In this document: positions 18,285 to 27,069 of the stretch, in pieces
Layout: each line of letters opens with the position of its first letter
How positions within the stretch are numbered: the first letter of the stretch is position 1
From: JAJDAT01 sp964570665
Lineage (GTDB): Bacteria; Nitrospinota; Nitrospinia; Nitrospinales; JAJDAT01
NCBI GenBank assembly: GCA_964570665.1
Contig: CAZMZH010000006.1
Span: 166,539 to 230,538, forward strand
Direction: 5' to 3'
Length of the DNA stretch: 64,000 nucleotides
Program-made: the position numbers and the translations under genes
Notes under the pieces: model-generated
Told to the model about the DNA's origin: nothing
The model's input: the letters and a program-made list of their open reading frames with translations, nothing else
Databases searched by the model: none

Positions 18285-19466
18285 ATGGCTATCGAAAATT
18301 TTTATCATGGTGTAGAAGTTGTCGAAATAGACGATGGCATTCGCCCCATATCAACAGTAAGATCTTCCGTAATTGGACTAATTGGAACAGCTGCTCAGGG
18401 TCCAATGAACGAACCTACTTTGATAATTGGCTCTCGAGAAAAAGCAATTGAAATTTTTGGCATAAAAGACTCAGATCACACAATCCCTCACGCCCTCGAC
18501 GCAATCTTCGACCAGGCCAAAGCCACCGTAGTAGTAATTCGAGTCAATAGAGAATTAGACGCAACTCCGGCTTACGATTTTGCGGCTACTAAAAGTAACG
18601 TGTTAGGCGATGGTACAGGAATGACAGGTGTCCATGCTTTTAACGCATCACAAAGTACTATTCACGTAACCCCACGCGTATTGATTGCGCCGCACTTTTC
18701 GCAAGACCTGGATATTGTTTCAGAAATGAAAGGAGTAGCGGAACAATTGAAAGCCATTATCATCGCTGATGGTCCAAACACCACAGATGATGATGCAATA
18801 ACATATCGCGAAAATTTTGGTAGCGACCGCATTTATCTGGTTGATCCTTGGGCGAAAGTATACGACACGGTTACTAGCGATTATATCGCAGAACCCTTTT
18901 CTTCTAGATTTGCAGGAATCATCAGTAAATTAGACAATGAAAAAGGCTTTTGGTGGTCGCCTTCCAATCAACTAGTAAATGGCATTGGAGGAATTTGGAG
19001 ACCTATTGATTACTCAATGAATGGCGTAAATTCAAGAGCCAACCACTTAAATGAAAATTCGGTTACAACCGTTATCCATCAAAATGGGTATCGTACTTGG
19101 GGAAACCGCACTTGCTCTAGCGATCCAAAATGGACATTCTTATCAGTCCGCAGAACGGCGGATATGATTCAAGAAAGCTTAGTTCGCGCTCACCAATGGG
19201 CAATAGATCGTAACATAAGTACGAACTACATTGACAACGTTAAGGACGGAGTTAATGCCTATTTGAGAAGACTTCAATCTCTTGGAGCTATATTAGGCGG
19301 AGAATGTTATATCGACCCGGAATTAAACACTCCAACAAACATTCAAGACGGAAAAATCTATTTTGATTTCGATTTCACGCCTCCTTATCCTGCGGAGCAT
19401 GTCACTTTCAGAAGTCATCTTGTTAACGATTACGCGGCAACTTTAATTGGCGGCGGACAATCATAA
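18285..19466 (+). CDS. Contractile tail sheath protein, P2 FI-like
   Basis: A 393-residue sheath subunit, almost the size of P2 FI (396). I start it at ATG 18285, which follows TTTGGAGGAT, rather than at the upstream TTG. The N-terminal FYHGVEVVEIDDGIRPISTV, then SSVIGLIGTAAQGP, is the classic sheath opening. The C-terminal half has DRIYLVDPWAKVYD, the NRTCSSDPKWTFLSVRRTAD stretch and a final PAEHVTFRSHLVND strand that weaves neighbouring subunits. It contracts to drive the tube. This gene proves the tail is contractile. Confidence 0.95.
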   Translation: MAIENFYHGVEVVEIDDGIRPISTVRSSVIGLIGTAAQGPMNEPTLIIGSREKAIEIFGIKDSDHTIPHALDAIFDQAKATVVVIRVNRELDATPAYDFAATKSNVLGDGTGMTGVHAFNASQSTIHVTPRVLIAPHFSQDLDIVSEMKGVAEQLKAIIIADGPNTTDDDAITYRENFGSDRIYLVDPWAKVYDTVTSDYIAEPFSSRFAGIISKLDNEKGFWWSPSNQLVNGIGGIWRPIDYSMNGVNSRANHLNENSVTTVIHQNGYRTWGNRTCSSDPKWTFLSVRRTADMIQESLVRAHQWAIDRNISTNYIDNVKDGVNAYLRRLQSLGAILGGECYIDPELNTPTNIQDGKIYFDFDFTPPYPAEHVTFRSHLVNDYAATLIGGGQS

Positions 19467-19509
19467 GAAACCAAAGCCGAATTGGCTGAATAATTTGGAG
19501 GGCAGATAA

Positions 19510-20109
19510 ATGCCTATTGGTAAAGTTTTAAAGAATTTTAATTTATTAATAAACGGCGGTCCCTATGCGGGAAGAGTAGAAGAATTGACTCTTCCTAAAT
19601 TAACTTTAAAAACTGAAGAATTTCGCGGCGGCGGCATGGATATGCCTATAGAAATTGATATGGGTATGGAAAAAATGGAATGTGATTTCACTCTTATCGA
19701 TTATGACACTGAAGTGCTTAAATTTTTCGGACTCGCACCAGATGGTTTTTCAGCTACATCAAATGGTAACCGAACTCCTGAACCAGGTACTGTCACGTTA
19801 AATTTTATGGGTGTTGAACAAGACCAAACCAACGGTCAAGTGAACAGTATTAAAATTGTTGTCGATGGAATATGGAAAGAAGTCGATATGGGACCTTGGA
19901 AAGCTGGAGAAAAAGCAACCATGAAGGTACAAGTTGCTTGTAGATATTATGAATATATTGCAAACAAAGAAACAATTATCAAAATAGACATCGACAATAT
20001 GATTCGTCAAATTGGGAACGATGATCAACTGCAAAAAATCAGAGAAGGACTTGGAGGTCTTACCAAGCCTGGAACTGGTACTGGAGCCACCCAAACAGCT
20101 ACTACTTAA
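19510..20109 (+). CDS. Tail tube protein, P2 FII-like
   Basis: A 199-residue major tail tube protein (P2 FII is 172). The opening PIGKVLKNFNLLINGGPYAG and the GGGMDMPIEIDMGMEKMECD block are characteristic of the FII family. A Gly/Thr-rich C-terminal tail (GTGTGATQTATT) is an extra. It stacks as hexameric rings inside the sheath. GGAGGGC at 19497-19503 provides the ribosome site, and it follows the sheath gene as in P2. Confidence 0.93.
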   Translation: MPIGKVLKNFNLLINGGPYAGRVEELTLPKLTLKTEEFRGGGMDMPIEIDMGMEKMECDFTLIDYDTEVLKFFGLAPDGFSATSNGNRTPEPGTVTLNFMGVEQDQTNGQVNSIKIVVDGIWKEVDMGPWKAGEKATMKVQVACRYYEYIANKETIIKIDIDNMIRQIGNDDQLQKIREGLGGLTKPGTGTGATQTATT

Positions 20110-20149
20110 CATTTAGCACAATAACTCTATTAAGAAAGGCTATTCTAGA

Positions 20150-20422
20150 ATGACCCATCATGAAAAGGTTGTTGTCGATTTGGAATATCCCATTAACGTC
20201 GATGGCGTGGAGGTAACATCTCTTTCTCTACGCCGTGCTAACGTAATGGATATTGAATTGACTCAAAATACGAAAGACAACGATTTGACAAAATCTATTA
20301 AAATGATAGCCAATCTAAGCGGTATGGCGCCGGATCATATACGGTTGCTTGACGCGGCAGATTTTGGAAAGGTTTCGTCAAAGGTAATGGATTTTTTCGG
20401 GGATTCCCTGCAGGAAGCCTAA
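20150..20422 (+). CDS. Tail assembly chaperone E
   Basis: A 90-residue protein; P2 gpE has 91. It shows the tail-assembly (Phage_TAC) pattern: DLEYPINVDGVEVTSLSLRR, then VMDIELT and MIANLSGMAPDHIRLLDAAD. Near its 3' end lies the heptamer T TTT TTC at 20392-20398 in the correct phase for a -1 frameshift into the following E' frame. This protein and the fused form would coat the tape measure during tail assembly. Confidence 0.85.
   Translation: MTHHEKVVVDLEYPINVDGVEVTSLSLRRANVMDIELTQNTKDNDLTKSIKMIANLSGMAPDHIRLLDAADFGKVSSKVMDFFGDSLQEA
20392..20398 (+). promoter_or_regulatory. Programmed -1 ribosomal frameshift site (T TTT TTC)
   Basis: In the E frame the codons are GAT TTT TTC GGG, so the heptamer reads T TTT TTC, an X XXY YYZ slippery site nearly identical to the T TTT TTG site of P2 E. 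After slipping back one base the ribosome reads CGG GGA TTC and continues open through the E' frame to the stop at 20557-20559, giving a fusion of about 136 residues (P2 E+E' is 142). Confidence 0.8.
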
Positions 20423-20427
20423 AACAC

Positions 20428-20559
20428 ATGATGGCCGATATTGCTATGGTTTTTCATTGGTCTCCGACCCAAATGCAGGGAATGGACTTGGAGGAATTTT
20501 CAGAATGGCATACATTAGCCGTTGAAAGAGCAAAATTACTTTTCATGCAAAGGCGATAG
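20428..20559 (+). CDS. E' extension (GpE family), expressed by frameshift
   Basis: The 43-codon frame from ATG 20428 encodes DIAMVFHWSPTQMQGMDLEE and FSEWHTLAVERAK, the P2 GpE family pattern. The frame is open back past the slippery site at 20392, so its main product is expected to be the C-terminal part of an E-E' fusion rather than a free peptide. The free ATG is not needed. It sits between E and the tape measure, exactly as in P2. Confidence 0.8.
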   Translation: MMADIAMVFHWSPTQMQGMDLEEFSEWHTLAVERAKLLFMQRR

Positions 20560-20742
20560 GGAGCGTAAGTTCCCTATTGTCCTAAATGATTATATCAAAA
20601 TTAGCCTACAGTAATAATAAACAACCAAACTTTTTCCTAAACACCAAAGCAAAACCTATCAAATAACAAATTTAATAAATATATTATTCCAAGTCTCCGA
20701 AAAAATATTGACTTCTTAAAAAAACAAACTTTATCACTTCCT

Positions 20743-22900
20743 ATGGCTATCAACTCCATATCTATAGTCTACAATGAATTTAATAAACTAATTTTCCCAA
20801 CGCGGAGGTTAACTAGCCAAATGAATAAATTGGCTCAAGCGATGGTTAAATTTAAATTAGAAGAAAAAAACGGCACACGATTAGCCGATAAGCTAAAAAA
20901 CTCTGAAGTCAAACCTCCGGAAATCGGATTAATAGGGAAAATTAGTTCATTATTAAAAAAAACTGTCGTCGAAAATCAAGTAGTTGAAAATAAAGTAAAA
21001 GTTGATACTCCTAGCGAAAAAAAACAGGTCTCAAATCGGACCAATATTGTATCCACAGACCCTGCCACTTTAAACTTAGATCCAACCAAATTAATATCAA
21101 ATCTAACGGAAAAACTTTCTCAAAAAGCATCGCAAATTCCAAGCCCATTAATGAACCCGTTAAATGCATTTTCAAAATTATCAACAGATCTAGCTCAAAA
21201 TGCACAAAAACTTACTAAACCCATTAAAGCATCAATCAAAAATTTTAAATTTATTGGCGAAGAAGCTGTTTCAGTTGTTTCGGGAATTAACGAAAGTGTA
21301 TCAACCTATAAAAATATTGCTACAGAAGGTCTCGCAATTTTTGAAAATGTAAAAAAAACTGTTTCAGAATACAAAAAGTTAACAAGCGAAGCTATTTCCG
21401 CTCTGGATAAAATCGGCATTCCAATATCAAAAGTAATTAATTTGGGAAAAGTAAAAATCCAGACTTTTAAAGAGATGGGACAAGCAGCAAAGACATCTTC
21501 AATAAGAGCCGGCCAATCAGTAATTGAAATGTCAAAAAGTATCGGCGTTTCTTCATTAAATGCCAGTAAAGCTTTAGGATCTGGTTTGATAGCTAAATTA
21601 AATAAAGCGAAGACTGTTGTGACCTCCTTTGCATCTCGAATCATCCCCATGATGATTGCTGGCGTAAGAAGTCTAAGCCTTGCCTTTATGACAAATCCTA
21701 TTGGCATTGCAATTGCCGGCATTGCATTGGCGGGAGGTCTTTTAATCTCAAATTGGGAACCTGTAAAACAGTTTTTCACAGAAATTTGGACATTTGTCCA
21801 ACCCATTTGGGAGGTGTTTATACAAACGGTTAAAGATTTGTGGAATGGATTTACTGACAACTTAAAGATAGGTTGGGAATTCATAAAACAATTCTTCATT
21901 GTTATATGGACACCTATTCAACCTATCTGGCAAGAATTTATAAAAACGATGAAAGTTTTGTGGAATGGATTTACTGACAACTTAAAGATAGGTTGGGAAT
22001 TCATAAAACAANNNNNNNNNNNNNNNNNNNNNNNNNNNNNNNNNNNNNNNNNNNNNNNNNNNNNNNNNNNNNNNNNNNNNNNNNNNNNNNNNNNNNNNNN
22101 NNNNNNNNNNNTTCTTCATTGTTATATGGACACCTATTCAACCTATCTGGCAAGCGTTTATAAAAACGATGAAAGATTTGTGGAATGGATTTACCGATAA
22201 CTTAAAGATAGGTTGGGAATCCATTAAACAATTCTTCACCATTATTTGGGCATCCGTTCAACCCATTTGGGAAGTGTTTGTAAAAACGATAAAAGATTTG
22301 TGGAGTGGATTTACCGATAACTTAAAGATGGGTTGGGAATCTATAAAACAATTATTCACGGGTATTTGGAGGCCCGTTCAACCTATCTGGGAAGGTTTTT
22401 TGAATTCCGTCGGAAATATTTGGGATAAATTGACGAATAAATTTATAGGCTTTGGAGACGTCATAAAAAAATACGTCATAAAACCTTTTGATAGCGTCTT
22501 TCAATATATAAAAAAGTTTAACGATGCTCCGCTTATAGGAAAAGTTATCAGCTCTGTGTTGGGTGAAGATAAAACCAAAGGAGAAGCCGTAATTCCAGAA
22601 GATCTCAATAACGCTACAAAATTAAATTCCAATAAAACGCCATTCTCCAAAACTTCACCAGGTTTAGAAATCCAACCTTCAAAAACTCAAGAGAACCAAC
22701 CATTTAGCTTCAGTTCGCCTGTTTTGCATCCCAAACAAGATATACAATTCCAAGGTGGGATCCATGTCACAATAAACGCTTCTGAAAGCGAAAAAATCTT
22801 GGATCCAGAAACCCTCGCAGAGGATTTGGCGATGAAAATTGAAGACGCAATTAAAAATATGAGCCGACGTTTAACCATAGATTTGGCTGATGGACATTAG
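20743..22900 (+). CDS. Tape measure protein, interrupted by an assembly gap
   Basis: Translation from ATG 20743 gives a helical N-terminal half (long coiled-coil-like Lys/Ser/Thr-rich stretches, about residues 100-300), a hydrophobic segment NPIGIAIAGIALAGGLLI near residue 325 typical of tail tape measure proteins, and then 40-residue Trp-rich repeats. At 22012-22111 there are exactly 100 N. The frame is open up to the gap and resumes one phase off after it, continuing to the stop at 22898-22900. The flanking codons (IKQ, then FFIVIW) join naturally in frame, so the shift comes from the placeholder length. It fixes tail length and sits at E/E' and U as in P2. The true length is unknown because of the gap. 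Confidence 0.85.
21772..22430 (+). repeat. 120-bp tandem repeats in the tape measure gene
   Basis: Units start at 21772, 21892, (gap), 22112, 22232 and a partial, diverged unit at 22352. Each encodes 40 residues of the form FFxxIWxxxQPIWxxFIxT followed by K-D-L-W-N-G-F-T-D-N-L-K-I-G-W-E-x-I-K-Q. Units flanking the gap are nearly identical, and the outer ones diverge. Copy number would change predicted tail length in 40-residue steps. Confidence 0.9.
22012..22111. other. 100-N assembly gap
   Basis: The gap starts exactly at the end of one 120-bp unit (after CAA of the IKQ codons) and ends exactly at the start of another (TTC TTC ATT). This is the signature of a collapsed or unresolved tandem repeat; a real gap length divisible by three, such as a multiple of 120 or zero, restores the reading frame. 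Confidence 0.95.
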
Positions 22901-22950
22901 ATTTCACGGCATACTTTAAATCTTCAAACTATAGCAGGGAGAATAGTATC

Positions 22951-23418
22951 ATGCCATTAATGATATGGAGGGGTTTTGAATTTTCTATTAAAACCTTTGC
23001 TTACGATACCTTATCGCATAGTTGGAAAGCAAATATCCCTTTACAAGATCGCCTGGATTCTAAACCTGATGTCCAAACGTCTGGTCAAACCTCTGAAACG
23101 ATAACAATAAGCGGCGCTATTTTCACCACAAATCCACAAATGACCCTTGAAGGAGTTCCTTCCGAGGAATTTAAAAAATTCCCCAAGCGTTATCAAATAC
23201 CCAATGTTCTTAGAACTTTAGGGGAAAAGTTAGAACCAGGAAAACTGACCATTGGAGGGGAAATTATGGGAAATTGGTTTCTAAAATCAGTTCAAGAAAA
23301 CCAATCAGGGTTATTAGATCATGGAATTCCAAAGAAACAAACATTGACATTACAATTCCAACGCTTTTATGGACCACTAAATAAATCTGGTAACCAAAAT
23401 ACAACCCCGGCATTTTAA
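22951..23418 (+). CDS. Tail protein, P2 gpU-like
   Basis: A 155-residue protein (P2 gpU is 159). Family features: MIWRGFEFSIKTFAYDTLSH near the start, ETITISGAIFTTNPQMT in the middle and KKQTLTLQFQRF near the end. In P2 it is needed for tail assembly and lies just after the tape measure, as here. The ribosome site is AGGGAGA before ATG 22951. It looks intact. Confidence 0.88.
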   Translation: MPLMIWRGFEFSIKTFAYDTLSHSWKANIPLQDRLDSKPDVQTSGQTSETITISGAIFTTNPQMTLEGVPSEEFKKFPKRYQIPNVLRTLGEKLEPGKLTIGGEIMGNWFLKSVQENQSGLLDHGIPKKQTLTLQFQRFYGPLNKSGNQNTTPAF

Positions 23419-23443
23419 TCGCTAAAAACCTGTAATCAAAAAT

Positions 23444-23662
23444 ATGACAATAACCTTTACTACACAAGATGGCGATCGCCTGGATCTAATTTGTTACCGT
23501 TATTATGGAACTCTTTCTGGCAGGGTTGTGGAACAAGTTTTAGAAGCAAACCCGGATTTGGCTAAACAACCTCTCTCCATGCCAGCTGGTACCATCATAA
23601 ACTTTCCAGATCTTTCTGATTCTATTATCGAATTGTCATACACATCATTAGGGTTAAATTAG
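23444..23662 (+). CDS. Tail protein X (LysM-like), P2 gpX-like
   Basis: A 72-residue protein (P2 gpX is 67) with the LysM-like pattern TTQDGDRLDLICYRYYGTL, then VVEQVLEANPDLAKQP and PAGTIINFPDL. In P2 it is a tail assembly protein between U and D. The same order occurs here. Confidence 0.9.
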   Translation: MTITFTTQDGDRLDLICYRYYGTLSGRVVEQVLEANPDLAKQPLSMPAGTIINFPDLSDSIIELSYTSLGLN

Positions 23663-23670
23663 AACCTATT

Positions 23671-24741
23671 ATGCAACTAGGCTTTACTCCACAATTTGAA
23701 ATCCGATTTGCAAAAAAAAATCAAAATTTTATAGATAAATCTTCAAATATAACAAAAGAACTTAAGCCTCACGTAAAATCTATAAGACTAGTCGATGAAA
23801 TCGAAGGATGCGCGGATAAATTAACTATTAACCTTGCCGATCCTAATAATAGACCCCTTCAATTGCCTTCCATCGGTGGCAAAATAGGTATCAAATTAGG
23901 ATATAAAGAAACTGGACTCGCCGACTACAGAACTTATACTATAGAAGATATAGAGTTCCTGGGTCCTCCAAACGCACTTATAATTTCATGCACATCAATA
24001 GATTTTAGCTCTAACCTTCATATAAAACGAAATACTCATTACGAAAACCTGACCTTAGAAAAATTAGCCTCAATAATATCTGCGCGCGAAGAATATGAAA
24101 GCTTAGGATTGAAGCAAGACATCCGCATTGGCTCTTCAGGAATTTTGTATAAGTACATTGCTCAAACTAACGAAAGCGATTTACATTTATTGAAAAGAAT
24201 TTCGGAAAGAGAAGGAGCAGACTTCTCAATTAAACGAGATACTATAACTATCAACGATAGAAACAAAACAACGCTTAAAAAAAAATACGGCACAGTCAAA
24301 ATCTATCGAAAAGATATAAGTAGTTACTCAATGGAAAATAACAATCGAAATAATTACTCGAAAGTAATAGCAAAATGGTGGAATCAGAATGAAGCCATAT
24401 TAGAAAAAGCGGAATTTCCTGGAGAAACCGAAGATGATGGTGTCCCTTTCATCGTCCAAAAAGTTTTTCAAGATTACGACCATGCGATTACTGACGCCCG
24501 AGGTTTATTCCAAACCCTAAAACGGAAACAAAAGTTTGGACAAATAACAATGCCTGGAAAGCTTAATATATATGCCGGAACAATAATCGAATTAGCTTTC
24601 AATACTATTAATATGAGTGGTTTTCGAAAAATGGAAGAAGTAAAAATTGAAGCAAAAGAAAATAATAAATTTACCGTTTCTCAGGTGATCCACACTATGG
24701 ATACTAAAGGCTGGATAATGAATTTGAGGTTGGAAGGATAA
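23671..24741 (+). CDS. Late control/hub protein D, P2 gpD-like
   Basis: A 356-residue gpD/gp27-type hub protein (P2 D is 387). Visible features: VKSIRLVDEIEGCADKLTIN with LADPNN at the N-terminus, IKLGYKETGLADYRTYTIED, and later NESDLHLLKRISEREGADFS, the conserved gp27-like stretch. It joins the spike to the tube. It is the last tail gene and is followed after 33 bases by a convergent sensor kinase, so the operon ends here. Confidence 0.9.
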   Translation: MQLGFTPQFEIRFAKKNQNFIDKSSNITKELKPHVKSIRLVDEIEGCADKLTINLADPNNRPLQLPSIGGKIGIKLGYKETGLADYRTYTIEDIEFLGPPNALIISCTSIDFSSNLHIKRNTHYENLTLEKLASIISAREEYESLGLKQDIRIGSSGILYKYIAQTNESDLHLLKRISEREGADFSIKRDTITINDRNKTTLKKKYGTVKIYRKDISSYSMENNNRNNYSKVIAKWWNQNEAILEKAEFPGETEDDGVPFIVQKVFQDYDHAITDARGLFQTLKRKQKFGQITMPGKLNIYAGTIIELAFNTINMSGFRKMEEVKIEAKENNKFTVSQVIHTMDTKGWIMNLRLEG

Positions 24742-24774
24742 AAAGTATCCGAATTCAACCTCGAAAAAAATTTC

Positions 24775-26493
24775 TTACTTATTTTCAAACGCCACGTGGT
24801 AAGTAGTGCCTCCTTGGCGACTTAACTCCATCGGACGTAATAATTTTAACTCATAACACTCCATAATATATTTCATCCCAAAAGATTTGGGATTAGCCTC
24901 CTTGCCCAAGGGAATTCCTATCCCATTGTCTCTGACTGTCAATTCTAAAGAATTGTTTTCACCGCGCTTTAACTGGACAAAAACTTCGCCAACTCCTCCT
25001 TGAGGCCAAGCATGTTTTAAAGAATTAGAAACCATTTCTTGAACTAAAGTACCTACAGTAATCGTCGTTTGTGCATTGGTCGAAACAGGATCGCAATCTA
25101 TTTTTAAGTTAATCATTTTGGGTTCGTAAATTTTCCAAAGTCCATTTAGTATTTTAGGTAAATAACGCTCCATCTCGATGCGGCAAACATCGGGACAATC
25201 ATAAACGGTTTCATGTAAATCAGCCATTCGATAAATAGTTTCTATAATTTCTCTATCAGCTCCTCGAGATTTTAATCTTGCGATCATTGATGAAAAGTGG
25301 TTACGAACGCGATGGTGAATTTCTTTCAAATATTTTTCGTTTCTATCTAGGGCATTCTGTAACTGGGCTGTTCGTTCTTCGACCATCGATTCCAAATTCT
25401 TTTGATAATCTGCAATAGATCGAATCATTTCGTTATAATTTGAAACCAACTCCCCAATTTCATCTTCGGCATCATGGTCTAATTGACTTGAATAATCCCC
25501 AGTCTTATTAATTTGTAATGAGTGTCCGGCTAAGTCTAAAATCGGCTGTACAATATCTTTCAAAATGTTTCTAAAAATGAAAATAATGAAACAAAATAAA
25601 AAAGTTGCGCTCCCTGTTGCGATCCAAACATATTTCTCCAATTCTGAACGAAATTTATCTAATTTTATTTTTAAAAAAACAGTGCCGGACAATTCACCTT
25701 CGATTTTAATTTCTCGTAATATTTCAAGTCGGTCATCGGCAAATTCATAGCCAGGCGTTAAAGTTTGAGGTTCGGTCAAAACCGCTTCAGGGTTTTTTAA
25801 GTACCGAGTAAAGGCACTACCATCTGGAGTAAACAGGACGCCATAATCAACAGCTTCGATTTGACTCAAAAACTGAAGAGACTGACCGGCAGTTTGACTA
25901 TCCCCGAATTCTAAAGCCGCGCGAGCGCTGAAACCTATCGAATCTGCCGCTACTGTCATTTGTTGGATGAAAGCTTTTTTATGGCTTTCATATAAAAAAG
26001 ACACTAGCGCAATATATAACCCCGCTGTTAATACTAATACCGACCCTAAACATGCCGCCAATTTTCCTCCAACCGTTAACTTTCTGAAAGTGGCATATAC
26101 AAAGTTATATTTTTTTTTAATCTCGGTTTTTATGACTCCTCTCAAAGCCTGTTTTAAAGCTTTTGACATTTCGGAGTCTTTTATAGGCTTAATTATGAAT
26201 TGGGCATTTCTAAATTTCTGCGCTCGGTCCAAAGTTTTATAATCAGAATGTCCAGTAATAAAAATTATTGGCGTATCCCCTCTTAGTCGAATAAAATCAG
26301 CGACTCCAAATCCATCCTCGTTTCCTCGCAAAGTAATATCTAAAAACACAACATCAGGTCTTTGCCGTTCAAATAATTCTTGAGCGGTCTTAAGATCTGG
26401 AGCTTTTGCTGTTTCAAAACCGGATTCAAGGCATTGCGATTCTAGCAAACTGGCAATCGAAGCTTCGTCCTCAACAATCAAAATTTTAGACAT
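24775..26493 (-). CDS. Membrane sensor kinase with N-terminal receiver: REC-TM-CHASE8-TM-HAMP-HisKA_2-HATPase
   Basis: A 572-residue protein. Residues 1-118 are a receiver domain (E8/D9, phospho-acceptor D52, T80, K102). TM1 is about 145-168. Residues 170-286 form a periplasmic sensor resembling CHASE8 (SARAALEFGD, LSQIEAVDYGVLFTPDGS). TM2 is about 289-309, then HAMP and a coiled coil to 390, HisKA_2 with EIHHRVRNHF (His393/394), and a C-terminal ATPase with DNGIGIP. An N-terminal REC on a transmembrane kinase is an unusual order. No separate response regulator is next to it. It lies inside the island, convergent with the tail operon, so it may couple an envelope signal to the element; that is inference. 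All key residues are present. Confidence 0.85.
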   Translation of the reverse strand: MSKILIVEDEASIASLLESQCLESGFETAKAPDLKTAQELFERQRPDVVFLDITLRGNEDGFGVADFIRLRGDTPIIFITGHSDYKTLDRAQKFRNAQFIIKPIKDSEMSKALKQALRGVIKTEIKKKYNFVYATFRKLTVGGKLAACLGSVLVLTAGLYIALVSFLYESHKKAFIQQMTVAADSIGFSARAALEFGDSQTAGQSLQFLSQIEAVDYGVLFTPDGSAFTRYLKNPEAVLTEPQTLTPGYEFADDRLEILREIKIEGELSGTVFLKIKLDKFRSELEKYVWIATGSATFLFCFIIFIFRNILKDIVQPILDLAGHSLQINKTGDYSSQLDHDAEDEIGELVSNYNEMIRSIADYQKNLESMVEERTAQLQNALDRNEKYLKEIHHRVRNHFSSMIARLKSRGADREIIETIYRMADLHETVYDCPDVCRIEMERYLPKILNGLWKIYEPKMINLKIDCDPVSTNAQTTITVGTLVQEMVSNSLKHAWPQGGVGEVFVQLKRGENNSLELTVRDNGIGIPLGKEANPKSFGMKYIMECYELKLLRPMELSRQGGTTYHVAFENK

Positions 26494-27069
26494 CAGCGGT
26501 CTCCAAAACCAAATTGCAACATGCTAAAACATCAAATCAAAAAGAAACGGTAAACGGAATTTCAATATTGATTTTTTTGCCTCAACAAAAATTCTTTTAT
26601 AAAAACTTAAAAAATATTTAAATAAAAATAAAGAACAAAACAGCAAAAAAAAAGAAAAGTTCAAGATACGAATTACCTATTGTAAAGATCGAGGAGACGA
26701 AAATCTAGAGGCATATTCTTCTAACAAAAAAAACTTAAACAAAATAACCACCAAAATTGGAATTCCAAAATAACGCGTATTATATTGTTTTATATTACTT
26801 TATTAGATAAATAAAATCGAAATACTCTGAAATGAAGTTTTATTTTTGCGAACTTTCAAAACCTTTAAGGGGAATAAATCAAATAAAGATTTTTTCAAAA
26901 AAAAATTTAAATAAATTAACCTCAGAAACTTTAAGATACAAAGTCCAACTATTTCTCCCACCTTAAATAAAAAAATCAACTTCTTATAAGCAAATAGGTT
27001 TTTGAAATTCAAACTTTTTGGATAATTAGTTTGGCGAGCAAAGAAAAAAATATCAACTTATTTTTTATC
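26494..27069. other. AT-rich gap between kinase and repressor genes
   Basis: A 576-base, strongly AT-rich stretch with poly-A and poly-T runs. The only open frame is a 69-residue Phe/Leu/Lys-rich minus-strand frame that reflects base composition. I see no RNA gene or clear terminator. Confidence 0.45.

Noticed and set aside
22012..22111. A mobile insertion in the tape measure gene
   Set aside because: The interval is only N characters and the flanks show no target duplication or terminal repeats.
20743..22900. A genuine frameshift or split tape measure gene
   Set aside because: The break coincides with a 100-N placeholder at exact repeat boundaries; the flanks join in frame when the placeholder length is ignored.
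5432..24741. Extracellular contractile injection system (Afp/PVC type) or type VI secretion
   Set aside because: No AAA+ ATPase of the eCIS type and no TssJLM membrane complex or ClpV. Gene content and order match P2 tails, including E/E', U, X and D.
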